From the NCBI GenBank assembly GCA_002698785.1, contig PAAG01000041.1, positions 20,086 through 84,085 on the forward strand: a DNA stretch of 64,000 nucleotides, read 5' to 3'. Made by a program: the position numbers and the translations under genes. The notes under the pieces are model-generated. The model was not told where the DNA came from, did no database searches, and worked only from the letters and a program-made list of their open reading frames with translations. Positions 41,301 to 50,300 of this stretch are shown here, piece after piece. This DNA is from Verrucomicrobiales bacterium (GTDB taxonomy: Bacteria; Verrucomicrobiota; Verrucomicrobiia; Verrucomicrobiales; DEV007). Within the stretch, counting starts at the first letter, position 1. Every line of letters starts with the position of its first letter.

Positions 41301-43982
41301 CGTAATGCTTTCGGAGGAACAGGTTTCCTGACAGACGAAGAATTTGCCTTGGCGAATGATCCTCTTGGAGCTTCGAAAGCAGGCGTGGATTCAGACCTGG
41401 ATGACCTCGCCGCCTACGTATCGAGTCTCGCGAACGAATCGATTCCGAAAAGTCCTCATCGTTCTGCGAACGGCATTCCCACACCAAGTGCAGCAGCGGG
41501 AGCTACTGTCTTCACAGATCTCAGTTGCAATACCTGCCACGTGGGCGACTCCATGCAGGATGGTGTAATGCACGACGTAGGAACCTTACGCACAACCTCA
41601 GGAGATCGACTGGGCGGTGCTCTCACCGGAATTGATACTCCTACCCTTCGAGGTCTATGGAATGGGGCGCCTTTCCTGCACGATGGGAGCGCCGAGGCAC
41701 TCGATGAGGTGTTTACCGTTGCTGGTGGAACGAGCTATCCTGCAGAAGACGGAGCGGTCAGTGGGGGTGCATATTTGTATGACGGTCAGGGTGTGTTTCT
41801 CAACTACGACGCCATTCCTTACGGAGGCGCTATTATCAACCTCGTGGAAAACGGAGAGGTAGAATTCTCGAACGTGAACGGGGGAACAGGCGGAATGGGA
41901 ACGATCGAGATCCGCTATTCTGCAGGATGGTTCACCACGGCCAACCTGAGAGTCAATGGTGTCGATCACCCTGTTCAGTTCCAACCCGGTGTTAACAATC
42001 CCACGTGGAGAGCCACGGATTTCGGTGTTGTTCGAATTGAGAATGTGAGCCTGAATGCAGGGCCAACGAACGTGGTGGAAATCATCGGCACAAACGCAGG
42101 GAATACCGCTATCGATGAAATCGTGGTATCAACGGTAGACGACCTGGCGCAGGCGCAAGTCCACCATCAGGTGGACGGTTTACCAGCTCAAGAACGGGCT
42201 GACCTCATGGCCTTTCTCCTCGAACTCGATGGTTCGGAAATTCCTGGTGCAGGACCACCTGTTGAGCCGGAAGAAGACGATATTGCTCCCTTGGGCGATG
42301 AGTTTGACGATTCCTCGACGATCACCAATTGGAATCGCTTGAACGACTCCGAAGGATGGAACTCAGACAAGCTGGAAACTTTCGATGTCGACACCACGAC
42401 TCCGGGAAACATGCGCATCATGCCATATACCACGAGCTGGTATATGGATCTGGTAGGGCCTCTGGTTTACAAAGAGATCTCAGGCGATTTCGTTGTCACA
42501 ATGCAACTGGACGCGAGTCGTCGGGGTGGTCTTACCGGCCGGCCCCAGGCATTGTTCTCACTGGGCGGAATCATGATCCGTACTCCTCGGAACATCGTGG
42601 CAGCCAATCCGAACCCGGATCCCGCGCCGGACGTCGAGCTTCCATGGCCGCCGGCCGGATACACCACCGACTGGACTCCTGACGGGGAAAACTACATCTT
42701 CCTCAGTTACGGAAACGCAGGTGGGACGACCCCTGCGAACCAGTGGACCTACGAGGTGAAAACCACCATCAACGGGAATTCGCAACTTTACTACGATTCC
42801 CAGGGGGTTCCTGCCGATGAGAGCGTGGTGACCCTTCAGGCCATCAGACGCGGGTCCACTTTTGTAGTGATGCGAAAGCATGGAGCAGGGGACTGGATTA
42901 TCGAAAATCGATTCAATCGCCCTGACATGCCAGACACACTCCAGGTCGGCATCACTACCTATACGGATTGGGCCTCGCTATCTGCTGAGGACATGTTCAC
43001 AAACGCAGACAACCACGCCGGCCAGTTTCGTCATAATCACAACGTGATGACTGCCGAGAACGGGTTTTCCCAAAACCCTGACCTCGTAGTCGATGTGGAA
43101 TACTACCGTTTCGCCCGTCCACCTGCGAGCGTCACGGAAATGGCTCTACAGTCCCTGCCTTTGACTTCAGAAGGAATGGGAATTCAGACTCTTTCTGGCA
43201 CCTCGATGGATGGTGTGCTCGGAGACACGATCAATCAGCCCTATGAGCCCGTAGATCCGGGTGATCCACCCGGAATACCCCAGAATATCAGTGCGGTATA
43301 TGGCGGCAACCTCGGGGCAGGAATATCCGTGACTTGGGATGCCGCTACTGGTGCTGACACTTATGAAGTCTGGCGAGGGACAAGCGCCGATTCAGGCAGT
43401 ATGACCCAGGTCGCAACTGTTGCCATACCGGAATACACAGACACAAATATCAACTTTGGAGACACACTGTTCTATCGAGTTCGTGCAGTAAACACAGACG
43501 GTACCAGCGACTATTCGATCGATGGCAGTGATTCCGTCCCTGCTCCGGATCCGCGTCCTGATCTAACGATAGGAAAAGGATTAGGCGGTCAGCGTGGAAG
43601 CGATGTCTACAATGCGACAGGCGCGGGACAGAGGCTTGTCGCTCGCTATTCCAAGCGAGCAAGAGGGCGTCTTGTCGGATTTGCCCAAAACGATTCCTTG
43701 GCTCCTGACACTATCCTACTCTCAGGCTCCAGAGCGAAACGCCCCTTTCGGGTGAAGTATTTTCTTTATCAGCCCTCGCGTAAGAATGTGACCGCTGGCG
43801 TGATATCTGGAGGGACACCAACCGGGGTTCTCCCTCCTGGTGAGAGTCGTCGATTCGACATGCGAATTACCTCTTCGTCAAAGAAGGGAAAAGCAAAGTT
43901 CTCGATCACCGGAAACTCGGGAGTGTCTTTGGACCGAGTCAAAGTGATCACCAAGGTTGCCGGAAAAAAGAAACGCCGGTGA
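38304..43982 (+). CDS. Secreted propeller / MauG-like di-heme cytochrome / PKD / Fn3 fusion protein
   Basis: The 1892-residue exported protein has a signal peptide (about 1-21). An LVIVD-like propeller (about 46-346) contains YDISDPTNPVLL. Then come a Big_5-like Ig domain (about 355-455), a PKD domain (about 475-549) and a YVTN-type propeller (about 556-899). The di-heme segment (about 925-1166) has two heme sites, C943-A-T-C-H947 and C1075-N-T-C-H1079, and the MauG/cytochrome peroxidase-like sequence TPTLRGLWNGAPFLHDGSA. A CBM6/35-like domain follows (about 1176-1283), then a LamG/DUF1349-like domain (about 1330-1603), Fn3 (about 1656-1740) and a basic C-terminal domain (1749-1892) shared with the next gene. 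Redox chemistry or electron transfer outside the cell is likely; the substrate is unknown. It diverges from the sigma/kinase pair. Confidence 0.88.
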   Translation: MRSVLAILVVFFGVSGQIFGQGFPNVPQTAGSLLTPLLEPNQGRTAVIAYHNGWLYTAPEAPSSQPGSDILARRWDISNLASVQVEEVLGISPMPILAHGYLKMGNNLVLGSNWPPEAPWSFEATAPDVNLRTVTPGLEGVWNRGHLYQPWGATSFWSYSDVNFPMELTLGGVVQSTWDHVGETGVIGFPFIVGNILIMAADQTRTGVATYDISDPTNPVLLDILTTGGPGGYWPSLWGGDGHLYVVFPYRTGGNGIRVVDVTDPADMQFVADIPLPGDECMYAQFQDHYAFAGSHKVNMSTLTSELSFPSDANGIDTSQFLLPLGNLLVTGGSGPQQGMAIWAHQNAPDTQGPTVGCHIPRAGQTNYPIGSPISVLIHETLESPTIESGTSFIVRPVGGSQVAGQWVLAFDDTLTFTPDSPLQADTTYEVIFPEGGIEDAAGNGMEAYAFTFSTGSEVSGNEAPEVTSWTVSSYPAATSELLTFDAVATDPEIDALEYRFDFGDGTPKTDWGSDVQVQHAYTAQGHYPAKVQVRDTSGLIATRSTTVTVTDFTPGAAGPVNSSSIVCDEANRRIWAVNPDNNTISMLDADSLAVVFEVGVGQDPRSVAIDDSGNAWVACYDDDQIDIVSPAGSVVDTIDLDYGDGPIGIVISQDGTYAWVSMMNAGVVRRFSTATRVNAGNVNAGPTPRALALSADGGTLYVSRFLSPVSHGEVRQIDTGSLTVTNTIILYKFGWDAHRDGTAEGMGVANYLTGLALSPDGEELLVACNKMNTDRGALSGADLDSDNTVRNIVCVVDTASAQVVDALDIDNSDSSHAVAYSPLGDYFFTALQGNNEIAVFDRFAAGSGAGLGGLINRRSVGDAPQGICIDPTTNRIFVKNFLGRSVSVIEGGNLFQTGQASLSESQIGTVASELLSASVLNGKRIFYHASDPRMSAEGYMSCATCHLDGGHDGRIWDFTGRGEGLRNTISLRGRSGVGHGNVHWSSNFDEIQDFEHDIRNAFGGTGFLTDEEFALANDPLGASKAGVDSDLDDLAAYVSSLANESIPKSPHRSANGIPTPSAAAGATVFTDLSCNTCHVGDSMQDGVMHDVGTLRTTSGDRLGGALTGIDTPTLRGLWNGAPFLHDGSAEALDEVFTVAGGTSYPAEDGAVSGGAYLYDGQGVFLNYDAIPYGGAIINLVENGEVEFSNVNGGTGGMGTIEIRYSAGWFTTANLRVNGVDHPVQFQPGVNNPTWRATDFGVVRIENVSLNAGPTNVVEIIGTNAGNTAIDEIVVSTVDDLAQAQVHHQVDGLPAQERADLMAFLLELDGSEIPGAGPPVEPEEDDIAPLGDEFDDSSTITNWNRLNDSEGWNSDKLETFDVDTTTPGNMRIMPYTTSWYMDLVGPLVYKEISGDFVVTMQLDASRRGGLTGRPQALFSLGGIMIRTPRNIVAANPNPDPAPDVELPWPPAGYTTDWTPDGENYIFLSYGNAGGTTPANQWTYEVKTTINGNSQLYYDSQGVPADESVVTLQAIRRGSTFVVMRKHGAGDWIIENRFNRPDMPDTLQVGITTYTDWASLSAEDMFTNADNHAGQFRHNHNVMTAENGFSQNPDLVVDVEYYRFARPPASVTEMALQSLPLTSEGMGIQTLSGTSMDGVLGDTINQPYEPVDPGDPPGIPQNISAVYGGNLGAGISVTWDAATGADTYEVWRGTSADSGSMTQVATVAIPEYTDTNINFGDTLFYRVRAVNTDGTSDYSIDGSDSVPAPDPRPDLTIGKGLGGQRGSDVYNATGAGQRLVARYSKRARGRLVGFAQNDSLAPDTILLSGSRAKRPFRVKYFLYQPSRKNVTAGVISGGTPTGVLPPGESRRFDMRITSSSKKGKAKFSITGNSGVSLDRVKVITKVAGKKKRR

Positions 43983-43993
43983 CCGGTCTGCGC

Positions 43994-44036
43994 GAGGCGT
44001 CGGGACCTGCTCGTCCCGGCGCCTCAGGAATTTTCT
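43994..44036 (+). terminator. Terminator after the di-heme fusion gene
   Basis: GAGGCGTCGGGAC (43994-44006), a 6-base loop and GTCCCGGCGCCTC (44013-44025) form a 13-base stem with one G-U wobble. A short, imperfect T-run (TTTTCT, 44031-44036) follows after AGGAA. It lies 11 bases after the stop codon and separates this gene from the next transcription unit. Confidence 0.75.
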
Positions 44037-44052
44037 AAAAAAGATTCCCTGA

Positions 44053-44088
44053 AATGTAACCGCCAGTCGCGGTTCCCCAAGGAAAAGA
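44053..44088 (+). promoter_or_regulatory. Candidate ECF-sigma promoter, copy 2
   Basis: AATGTAACC (44053-44061) followed by TTCCCCAAGGAAAAGA (44073-44088) matches the element at 38264-38298 apart from two single-base insertions in the downstream part. The spacing between the parts differs by one base (18 versus 19). It lies after the terminator of the preceding gene and about 145 bases before the preferred start of the next gene, as expected for an independent promoter. Confidence 0.45.
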
Positions 44089-44188
44089 GGACAGGGCGGG
44101 AATGACCTCGTCCCACTACCTCTCCACCAGAAAAAAGGTGCGGGAAATCAACTAAACAGCAGACCAAAACAATGAAGACCTCCTTCAC

Positions 44189-44197
44189 AAAGGAAAG
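44189..44197 (+). promoter_or_regulatory. Ribosome binding site deciding the start of the three-repeat protein
   Basis: AAAGGAAAG lies 7-10 bases before the ATG at 44205. The earlier in-frame ATG at 44172 has no such sequence and would put 11 polar residues ahead of the signal peptide, so 44205 is preferred. Confidence 0.65.
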
Positions 44198-44204
44198 TAA
44201 AAAC

Positions 44205-45800
44205 ATGCTCAGAGCAATAGTCGCTCTCGCAGCAATCACCATGGCCTCTACCTCTTTCGCTCAAGAAAGTGTAGTTGCCATTGGGAAAGTAAGTTCGGCA
44301 GGGGCCGTGACTCACAGCTCTAACACTGTATCAGGAGTAGTGACAGCGAACCGCCCTGCCATTGGGCAGTATCACGTAGAGATCACATCTACAGGTGCTT
44401 TTGCCGGCACCTCAGCAGATGATTTTGTTGTGAACATCGGAGTCGAGGGATCGTTTTCCGACGACATTACCGCAGTGGCAAATGTCCAGTCACCAACAGA
44501 CGATGTTCTCACGATTGATGTGAATGTGGGAGCGGTAGAAGATTCGACCAATCTCAATTTGGCCGAAGAGCGGAACAACGGATTCTTCTTCGTTATTCAT
44601 CGTATACCCTCCAGCGGAGCCGTCGACTCAAGCAGCCGCTATTTGGTGGCTACCGGAACCGCAGGTTCTGGCGGGGGAGTAGGTGGAGGGATTTCTCCAC
44701 AGGGATACGCACTTGCAGGAAGCCGGAACAGCGCTGGAAATTACGAACTCTCTCTTTCAAAAACGGGAGCATTCATCGGGGATTCGGTGAACGACTACGT
44801 CATTCTACTGACCGTTGATGGTCTTGGGCCGCAGGACAAAATCATTCGTGGTGACGGAGCGACAGCGGTAAGCGATGATGAGGTTCTCTTCGACGTTCGA
44901 GTCGACGACGCTCAAGATGAAACGAGCGATAGCGCAGTGATCCCCACTGACAGGGCATACCAGTTCACTATCTACCGAGTGTCGGGCGGAACTGAGCCAG
45001 CTCTCCCTGCATCCAAACTGCTACGTGCCCTTGGATCGGTCGATGGATCCACCGGGGACTTGATCAACGGCACCACAAGTTTCTCTGGTGGAATGTTGAC
45101 GAGCTTAAGAACTGCCGAGGGAGACTATGAGATCCTCATTACCGCTCCCGGAGCGTTTGCGGATTCCCTATCAAGTGAAATGGTTGTCCAGGTGCTCGTC
45201 TCTCACAATGCGATTACGGACGAAGTTCCCTGCGGGAGAGCGACCGTGGTCGATGCAGATACACTTCGCATCGATGTGGGGACAGCCGATGTCGAACAGT
45301 CCGGCACAGATCAGGCAACGGCGATAGACAGAGACTTCTTCTTCCTTCTGCACGAGGCATCTGCTTCCCCTCGAAGCGATATGCACATTGGAAGAAAGCG
45401 AGCGCTGACTAAGATGAAGGGCGATAATCGCTACAACCTAAATTCTGCCGGGCAGAAAATTCGCGTGAAAGCGAAAGGAAAACGCGGAAAGTATTTCTTT
45501 GCAGTTGAGAACGATGGCCACGTGATCGACGACCTGCTCGTAAGGCAGAAAGGTAAGATCAAAGGCGTGAAACCGAAGTTTTTCCGCTTGAGCGGTGGGC
45601 GCCAGAACGTGAGTGCTAAGGTCAAGTCAGTCGGATATTCCGTTGATGATATGCGCCCTGACAAAATCATCCTCTTTCAGGTAAAAACAAAGTTCAAGCC
45701 GAGGGACGAGAGGAAAGGAAAAGTCCGCTTGGGAGTCTCATCTAGCCTCGAGCCAACAAGCCGGGACACCAGTCTGGCCAGGATAAAGAAAGTCGATTGA
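44205..45800 (+). CDS. Secreted three-repeat protein sharing a C-terminal domain with its neighbour
   Basis: The 531-residue product has a signal peptide (about 1-19, cut after S-F-A). Three tandem repeats of about 115-130 residues follow, encoded by roughly 44271-44660, 44700-45040 and 45041-45390. Each repeat contains a (G-x-Y)-(x)-x-x-I/L-(T/S)-x-x-GAF strand, a D-x-V-V-type strand, L-x-(I/F)-DV and F-x-F/L-(I/L)-H/Y. I do not recognise the repeat family. The C-terminal domain (about residues 395-531) starts R-S-D-M-H-I-G and aligns with the end of the 1892-residue protein, where R-P-D-L-T-I-G is followed by Y-N-x-x-G-x-G-Q and N-D-(S/G)-x-x-x-D. It is lysine/arginine-rich. Surface location is likely. 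It probably has its own promoter (44053-44088) and terminator (45839-45880). Confidence 0.82.
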   Translation: MLRAIVALAAITMASTSFAQESVVAIGKVSSAGAVTHSSNTVSGVVTANRPAIGQYHVEITSTGAFAGTSADDFVVNIGVEGSFSDDITAVANVQSPTDDVLTIDVNVGAVEDSTNLNLAEERNNGFFFVIHRIPSSGAVDSSSRYLVATGTAGSGGGVGGGISPQGYALAGSRNSAGNYELSLSKTGAFIGDSVNDYVILLTVDGLGPQDKIIRGDGATAVSDDEVLFDVRVDDAQDETSDSAVIPTDRAYQFTIYRVSGGTEPALPASKLLRALGSVDGSTGDLINGTTSFSGGMLTSLRTAEGDYEILITAPGAFADSLSSEMVVQVLVSHNAITDEVPCGRATVVDADTLRIDVGTADVEQSGTDQATAIDRDFFFLLHEASASPRSDMHIGRKRALTKMKGDNRYNLNSAGQKIRVKAKGKRGKYFFAVENDGHVIDDLLVRQKGKIKGVKPKFFRLSGGRQNVSAKVKSVGYSVDDMRPDKIILFQVKTKFKPRDERKGKVRLGVSSSLEPTSRDTSLARIKKVD

Positions 45801-45838
45801 TTGGTTTATTCTCGAAATTACAGGAATTGTGCAATCAT

Positions 45839-45880
45839 GCCCGATTCTTCCACATCTCCGGGTGTGGGAGGTCGGGCTTA
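45839..45880 (+). terminator. Terminator after the three-repeat protein gene
   Basis: GCCCGA (45839-45844) pairs with TCGGGC (45872-45877), and TTCCACA (45848-45854) pairs with TGTGGGA (45863-45869, one G-U). Together they form a long two-part stem with an 8-base loop, followed by TTA. The U-tract is weak. The position between an upstream stop and the adaptor gene supports termination. Confidence 0.6.
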
Positions 45881-45995
45881 GTCTTCGGCATCAGCACCGT
45901 CACGACATCCTTGCGCAGAAAGACGTGCGCGCGTATTTTGGGCAACTTGTATGCAACCCGGAACGTCCCGGCGGGTTGTATTAGAATTCCCCCGA

Positions 45996-47312
45996 ATGAA
46001 GCTGGCTTTTCGAATTATCGCTCCACTCTTGATCGTTGCGATCGGGGTATTTGTTGCTCGTCACTTTATCCTCTCAAAACCGGAGCCTCGCACGTTTTCC
46101 GCTCCGGAGGAAGTTACTCGTGTCGATGCCACTCGCCTGAAGAAAGAGAATTTTCAGGTATTCCTGCAAACACAGGGGACGGTTCGTCCAAGAACGACAA
46201 GCAACTTGATTCCTGAGGTCAGTGGCCGAGTCATTGAGATTTCGCCAAACTTTCGAGATGGTGGTTTCTTCGAGAAGGGCGAGGTCCTGGTGAAAATTGA
46301 TCCTCTGGATTACGAGACAGCGCTTGTTTTGGCCAAAAGTACTCTGGCCCAGGCCAAAACCGCTATCGAGGAGGAGAAGGTTCGGGCAGATCAAGCCCTT
46401 GAGAACTGGCGGAGACTGGGCAAGAGAGGCGATCCAAACGATCTGGCGGCTCGCAAGCCTCAGCTCGCTCAGGCCGAAGCGAACCTGAAAGCAGCAGAAG
46501 CAGAAGTGAAGCAGGCCGAGCGAAATTTGGAACGAACTCAAGTCAAAGCTCCTTTTGATGGTCGTATCATCGAGCAGAATGTGGATGTGGGGCAGTTTGT
46601 CTCGTCGAATACCCAATTGGGTAGGGCATTTGCCACCGATGTCATGGAGGTCCGTCTGCCGCTCACGAATCGACAACTCGCCTTCGTAGACCTCCCGGAT
46701 GGATTCCGGGACGAAAGCGAAAAAGAGAAAGGACCGGAGGTTCTGATCAAAGGACGAATCGGGCGGGAAACCGGACATTGGACCGGACGCGTGGTTCGCG
46801 TAGATAGCGCAATTGATGAAGCCTCTCGCCAGCTCTTTGTGGTAGCTGAGGTGGAAGACCCATATCGACGAAAGACAGAAGACGCAGCATTTCCATTGAA
46901 GATTGGGATGTTTGTCGACGGGATGGTGAAGGGCGTTGAACTGCAGGATGTATTCGTTCTTCCTCGTCAGGCGGTTCGCGTCGGCGGAGAGGTGATCACA
47001 ATCAAAGAAGACAACACGATATTCCGGAAAGAGGTAGATCCTATCTGGTCCGAAGAAGATAATGTCATTTTGTCAGGAACAGACGGATCGCTTGATGCTG
47101 GCGAGGTCGTTTGTCTTACGCCTTTGGCTTTCCCAGCGAATGGCGCGAAAGTTCTTCCGACCATTGACGGGGTGCTTCCCGAAACGGAAATTCCGAATCC
47201 CAACTTCGGTTCCAAGGGCAAAGGTGGAAAAGGAAAGGGAAAAGCAGAAGGGGAAGGTATTGGTCAGGGACCGGGAAAAGGCAAGCCGGCTGAGTCCGCT
47301 CAGAAATCCTGA
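45996..47312 (+). CDS. RND efflux periplasmic adaptor (MFP/HlyD family)
   Basis: The 438-residue product links the inner-membrane RND pump to the outer-membrane channel. It has an N-terminal membrane anchor (about 5-22) and a first lipoyl half (about 70-105, with V-S-G-R-V and D-G-G-F-F-E-K-G). An alpha-helical hairpin follows (about 106-181, with LAQAEANLKAAEAEVKQAERNLE), then the second lipoyl half (A-P-F-D-G-R-I, about 185-207) and beta-barrel domains. The last 30 or so residues are an unusual G/K/E-rich tail (K-G-K-G-K repeats, encoded about 47210-47309) not typical of the family. An ATG 15 codons upstream is in frame, but 45996 begins right before the anchor. The permease starts 11 bases after its stop: an operon. 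Confidence 0.9.
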   Translation: MKLAFRIIAPLLIVAIGVFVARHFILSKPEPRTFSAPEEVTRVDATRLKKENFQVFLQTQGTVRPRTTSNLIPEVSGRVIEISPNFRDGGFFEKGEVLVKIDPLDYETALVLAKSTLAQAKTAIEEEKVRADQALENWRRLGKRGDPNDLAARKPQLAQAEANLKAAEAEVKQAERNLERTQVKAPFDGRIIEQNVDVGQFVSSNTQLGRAFATDVMEVRLPLTNRQLAFVDLPDGFRDESEKEKGPEVLIKGRIGRETGHWTGRVVRVDSAIDEASRQLFVVAEVEDPYRRKTEDAAFPLKIGMFVDGMVKGVELQDVFVLPRQAVRVGGEVITIKEDNTIFRKEVDPIWSEEDNVILSGTDGSLDAGEVVCLTPLAFPANGAKVLPTIDGVLPETEIPNPNFGSKGKGGKGKGKAEGEGIGQGPGKGKPAESAQKS

Positions 47313-47323
47313 TTCACTAGGAC

Positions 47324-50300
47324 ATGATTGCATTTTTCGCCAGAAACGGAGTCGCAGCCAACCTTCTCATGGTTGCAGTTGTGCTGGCCGGAGTATATGC
47401 ACTCACCTCTCGGAAGATTCCTCTGGAGGTGTTCCCGGAGTTCGAGCGGCGCACTATCACGATTTCCGTTCCCTACCGGGGTGCGACTCCGGAGGAAGTG
47501 GAAGAGACAGTTGTTATTCGTATCGAAGAAGCGATTTCCGACGTTGAGGGAATTGAGGAAATGATGTCGACTGCGAGTTCCAGTAGCGGATCGGTCAATG
47601 TCGAGATAGACGAAGACTACGACATCCGTGAAGTGAGGGACAAAATTGAAGCCCGAATCGACGGTCTTGAAGACTTTCCTCCCGGCGACGCAGAGAACCT
47701 TGTCATACGAACGGCCGAGTCCAGTCGATGGGTTATCAGCGTCGTCATCAGTGGCGATCTCAGTGAACACGACCTGACCGAGCTGGGGATGCATGTCAGG
47801 GATGATATCCTTGCCCTACCCGAAGTGACGAACTGTGAATTGCAGGGCACCCGGCCCCACGAGGTATCGATTGAGATCGATGAGACGGCTCTCCTGAAAT
47901 ACGGACTGACATTCAACCAGGTGGCAAGCGCACTGCGTTCGTCGTCGATCGACGTGCCAGCCGGTACATTGGAAACAGTCTCCGGCGAAGTTGTCCTCCG
48001 AACAAAAGGGCGTGCATACAATCAGGAGCAGTTTGAGAGTATCACCCTCATTGCTCGGGAAGATGGAACCCGGATCACAGTCGGCGATGTCGCAGACGTC
48101 CGAGATGGGTTCGATGAGAATCCGTTTATCGCTCGAATGAATGGGAAGCGGTGCGTGCTTGTTGCTGTGTTTCGAGAGGGAAATCAAAGCGCCATTCGGA
48201 TCGCCGATGAAATCAAAGATTTCATGGTGTCGTACAAACAGGAATTGCCCGATGGCGTTGAAATCAGCTATTGGAGCGATCAGTCAAAGATTGTTCGAGG
48301 CCGCTTGAATACGCTCCTCGATTCTGCCTGGAAGTCGATGCTTTTCGTGTTCGTTCTCCTGACATTATTCTTGAGGCCAAGTCTTGCTGTGTGGGTTGTG
48401 ATCGGAATTCCCATCTGTTTCATGGGCGCCTTTGCCTTGATGCCCTGGGTGGATGTTTCGATCAATATTGTCAGCCTTTTCGGTTTCATCCTCGTGTTGG
48501 GGGTCGTGGTGGACGATGCAATTGTCACCGGGGAAAATATTTACACTCGGCAGAAGGATTTTCACGACCCTGTCGAGGCGGCTGTCATAGGTGCAGAAGA
48601 GGTGGCATTGCCTGTCGTTTTTGGTGTCCTCACGACGATGTTGGCCTTTGTCCCTTTGTTTTTCATGTCGGGATTTCATGGAGCCTGGATGCCGCAGATC
48701 GCCACGATTGTTATCCTGGTTCTGGCTTTCTCTCTTGTTGAGTCGAAGCTGATTCTTCCGTCGCATCTCACTCACAGTCCACGGAAATGGATCAAGGCTC
48801 TTCTTCTCTTCTTTGTGGGTAGGACTGTTACTGGCTGGTGTGGTAGAGCATATGGTCGGTTCAATGCCTTCCAACAAACTGTAGCAGGAAGCCTGGAATG
48901 GTTTGTCAGGGTTGCGTATCAACCAACGCTGAACTGGGTGCTGAAGAACAGGTATTTGGTGTTGTCTGTTTTCATTGCGTCCTTGGTGGTGTTGGTAGGT
49001 GCTTTCCAAGGTGGGCAGATCAAGCAGGTGAGCTTCCCTCGGGTAGAAAGTGAAAGAGCGACTTGCCGCCTGACCATGCAGGAAGGAACGCCCTTCGAAG
49101 TGACGGAGCGCTATGTGCTTATGATGGAGGACATCGTGCAGGAGATGAAAGCGCGGCATGTCGGATCGGATGGGGTTTCTGTGATCGAAGACATCTTTTC
49201 TTCTGTGGGCGGGCAAGGGGTTTCTTCCTCTCGCTCATCCAGTCGAACTGGTCAGAGCCACCAGGGGGAAGTCGTTTTCTTCATTACTCCTCCGGAAGAA
49301 CGAGAGATCGAGATTGGAACGCGTGAGTTGGCGAATGAATGGCGCGAAGAGCTTCAGAAGCGAGGTGGTATCGTCGGGGCAAAGGAATTGTATTTTCGAG
49401 CAGAGATTGGGCGGGGACGCGATCCCATTGAGGTTGAGTTGCGGGGCAACAATGTGGACGATCTCACAGAAGTCGCTGGGATCGTAAAAGAACGGCTGGA
49501 GTCGTATGAGGGGCTTTTCGATGTTGCTGACAACTTGGATGAAAGTCGCGACGAGATTCAGCTGAGAATCCGGCCGGAAGCCGAGCAGTTTGGGCTGACG
49601 ATGTCTGACCTCGCAAGACAGGTCCGACAGGCATTTTTCGGAGAAGAGATTCAAAAGATCCAACGGAACCGAGACGAGGTTCGAGTAATGCTGAAGTACC
49701 CACTGGAGGACCGGCGTTCGATTGCTGCGTTGGAGAATATGAAAATCCGAACAACCGACGGCCAGGCAGTTCCTTTTACGACGGTTGCTGAAGCGGTAAT
49801 CGAAAAGAGTTTTCCACGTATCGAGCGAAGAGACCGGAACCGGGCGGTTGAAGTGTCGGCCGATGCCGACAAAGAAGTCGCCGACCTGGATGCTATTCGC
49901 GAAGACATGTCCGGATGGTTGCCCGGGGTGCTTCGAGGCTACTCAGGGATGAGTTTCAGTTTCGAAGGCGAAGCCCGCGAAGAAGCAGAGAATGGCGCAG
50001 GGATTCTTATCGGCGCTGTGCTGATCGTATTCGGAATCTACGCGATGCTAGCGATTCCATTCCGCTCTTACACGCAACCTCTGATGGTGATGGCCGTGAT
50101 CCCATACGGCTTGATTGGAGCTGTTCTGGGCCACCTGATAGAGGACTTTATCAAACGGGACACCACGGGCATGCCATTGAGTTTCTTGAGCTACTTCGGT
50201 ATGTTGGCCCTTTCTGGTGTTGTCGTGAACGATAGTCTCGTCCTGGTGGACTATATCAATCGAAGGCGAAAAGCAGGGGACACTGTTTTCGATGCTGTTA

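Noticed and set aside
45797..46216. A 139-codon plus-strand frame overlapping the adaptor start
   Set aside because: It is out of frame with the adaptor anchor and lipoyl domain, has many C and R, and begins in a terminator region.
48365..49216. A 283-codon minus-strand frame inside the RND permease
   Set aside because: It is antisense to conserved membrane helices and rich in H and R, as expected of reversed hydrophobic codons.
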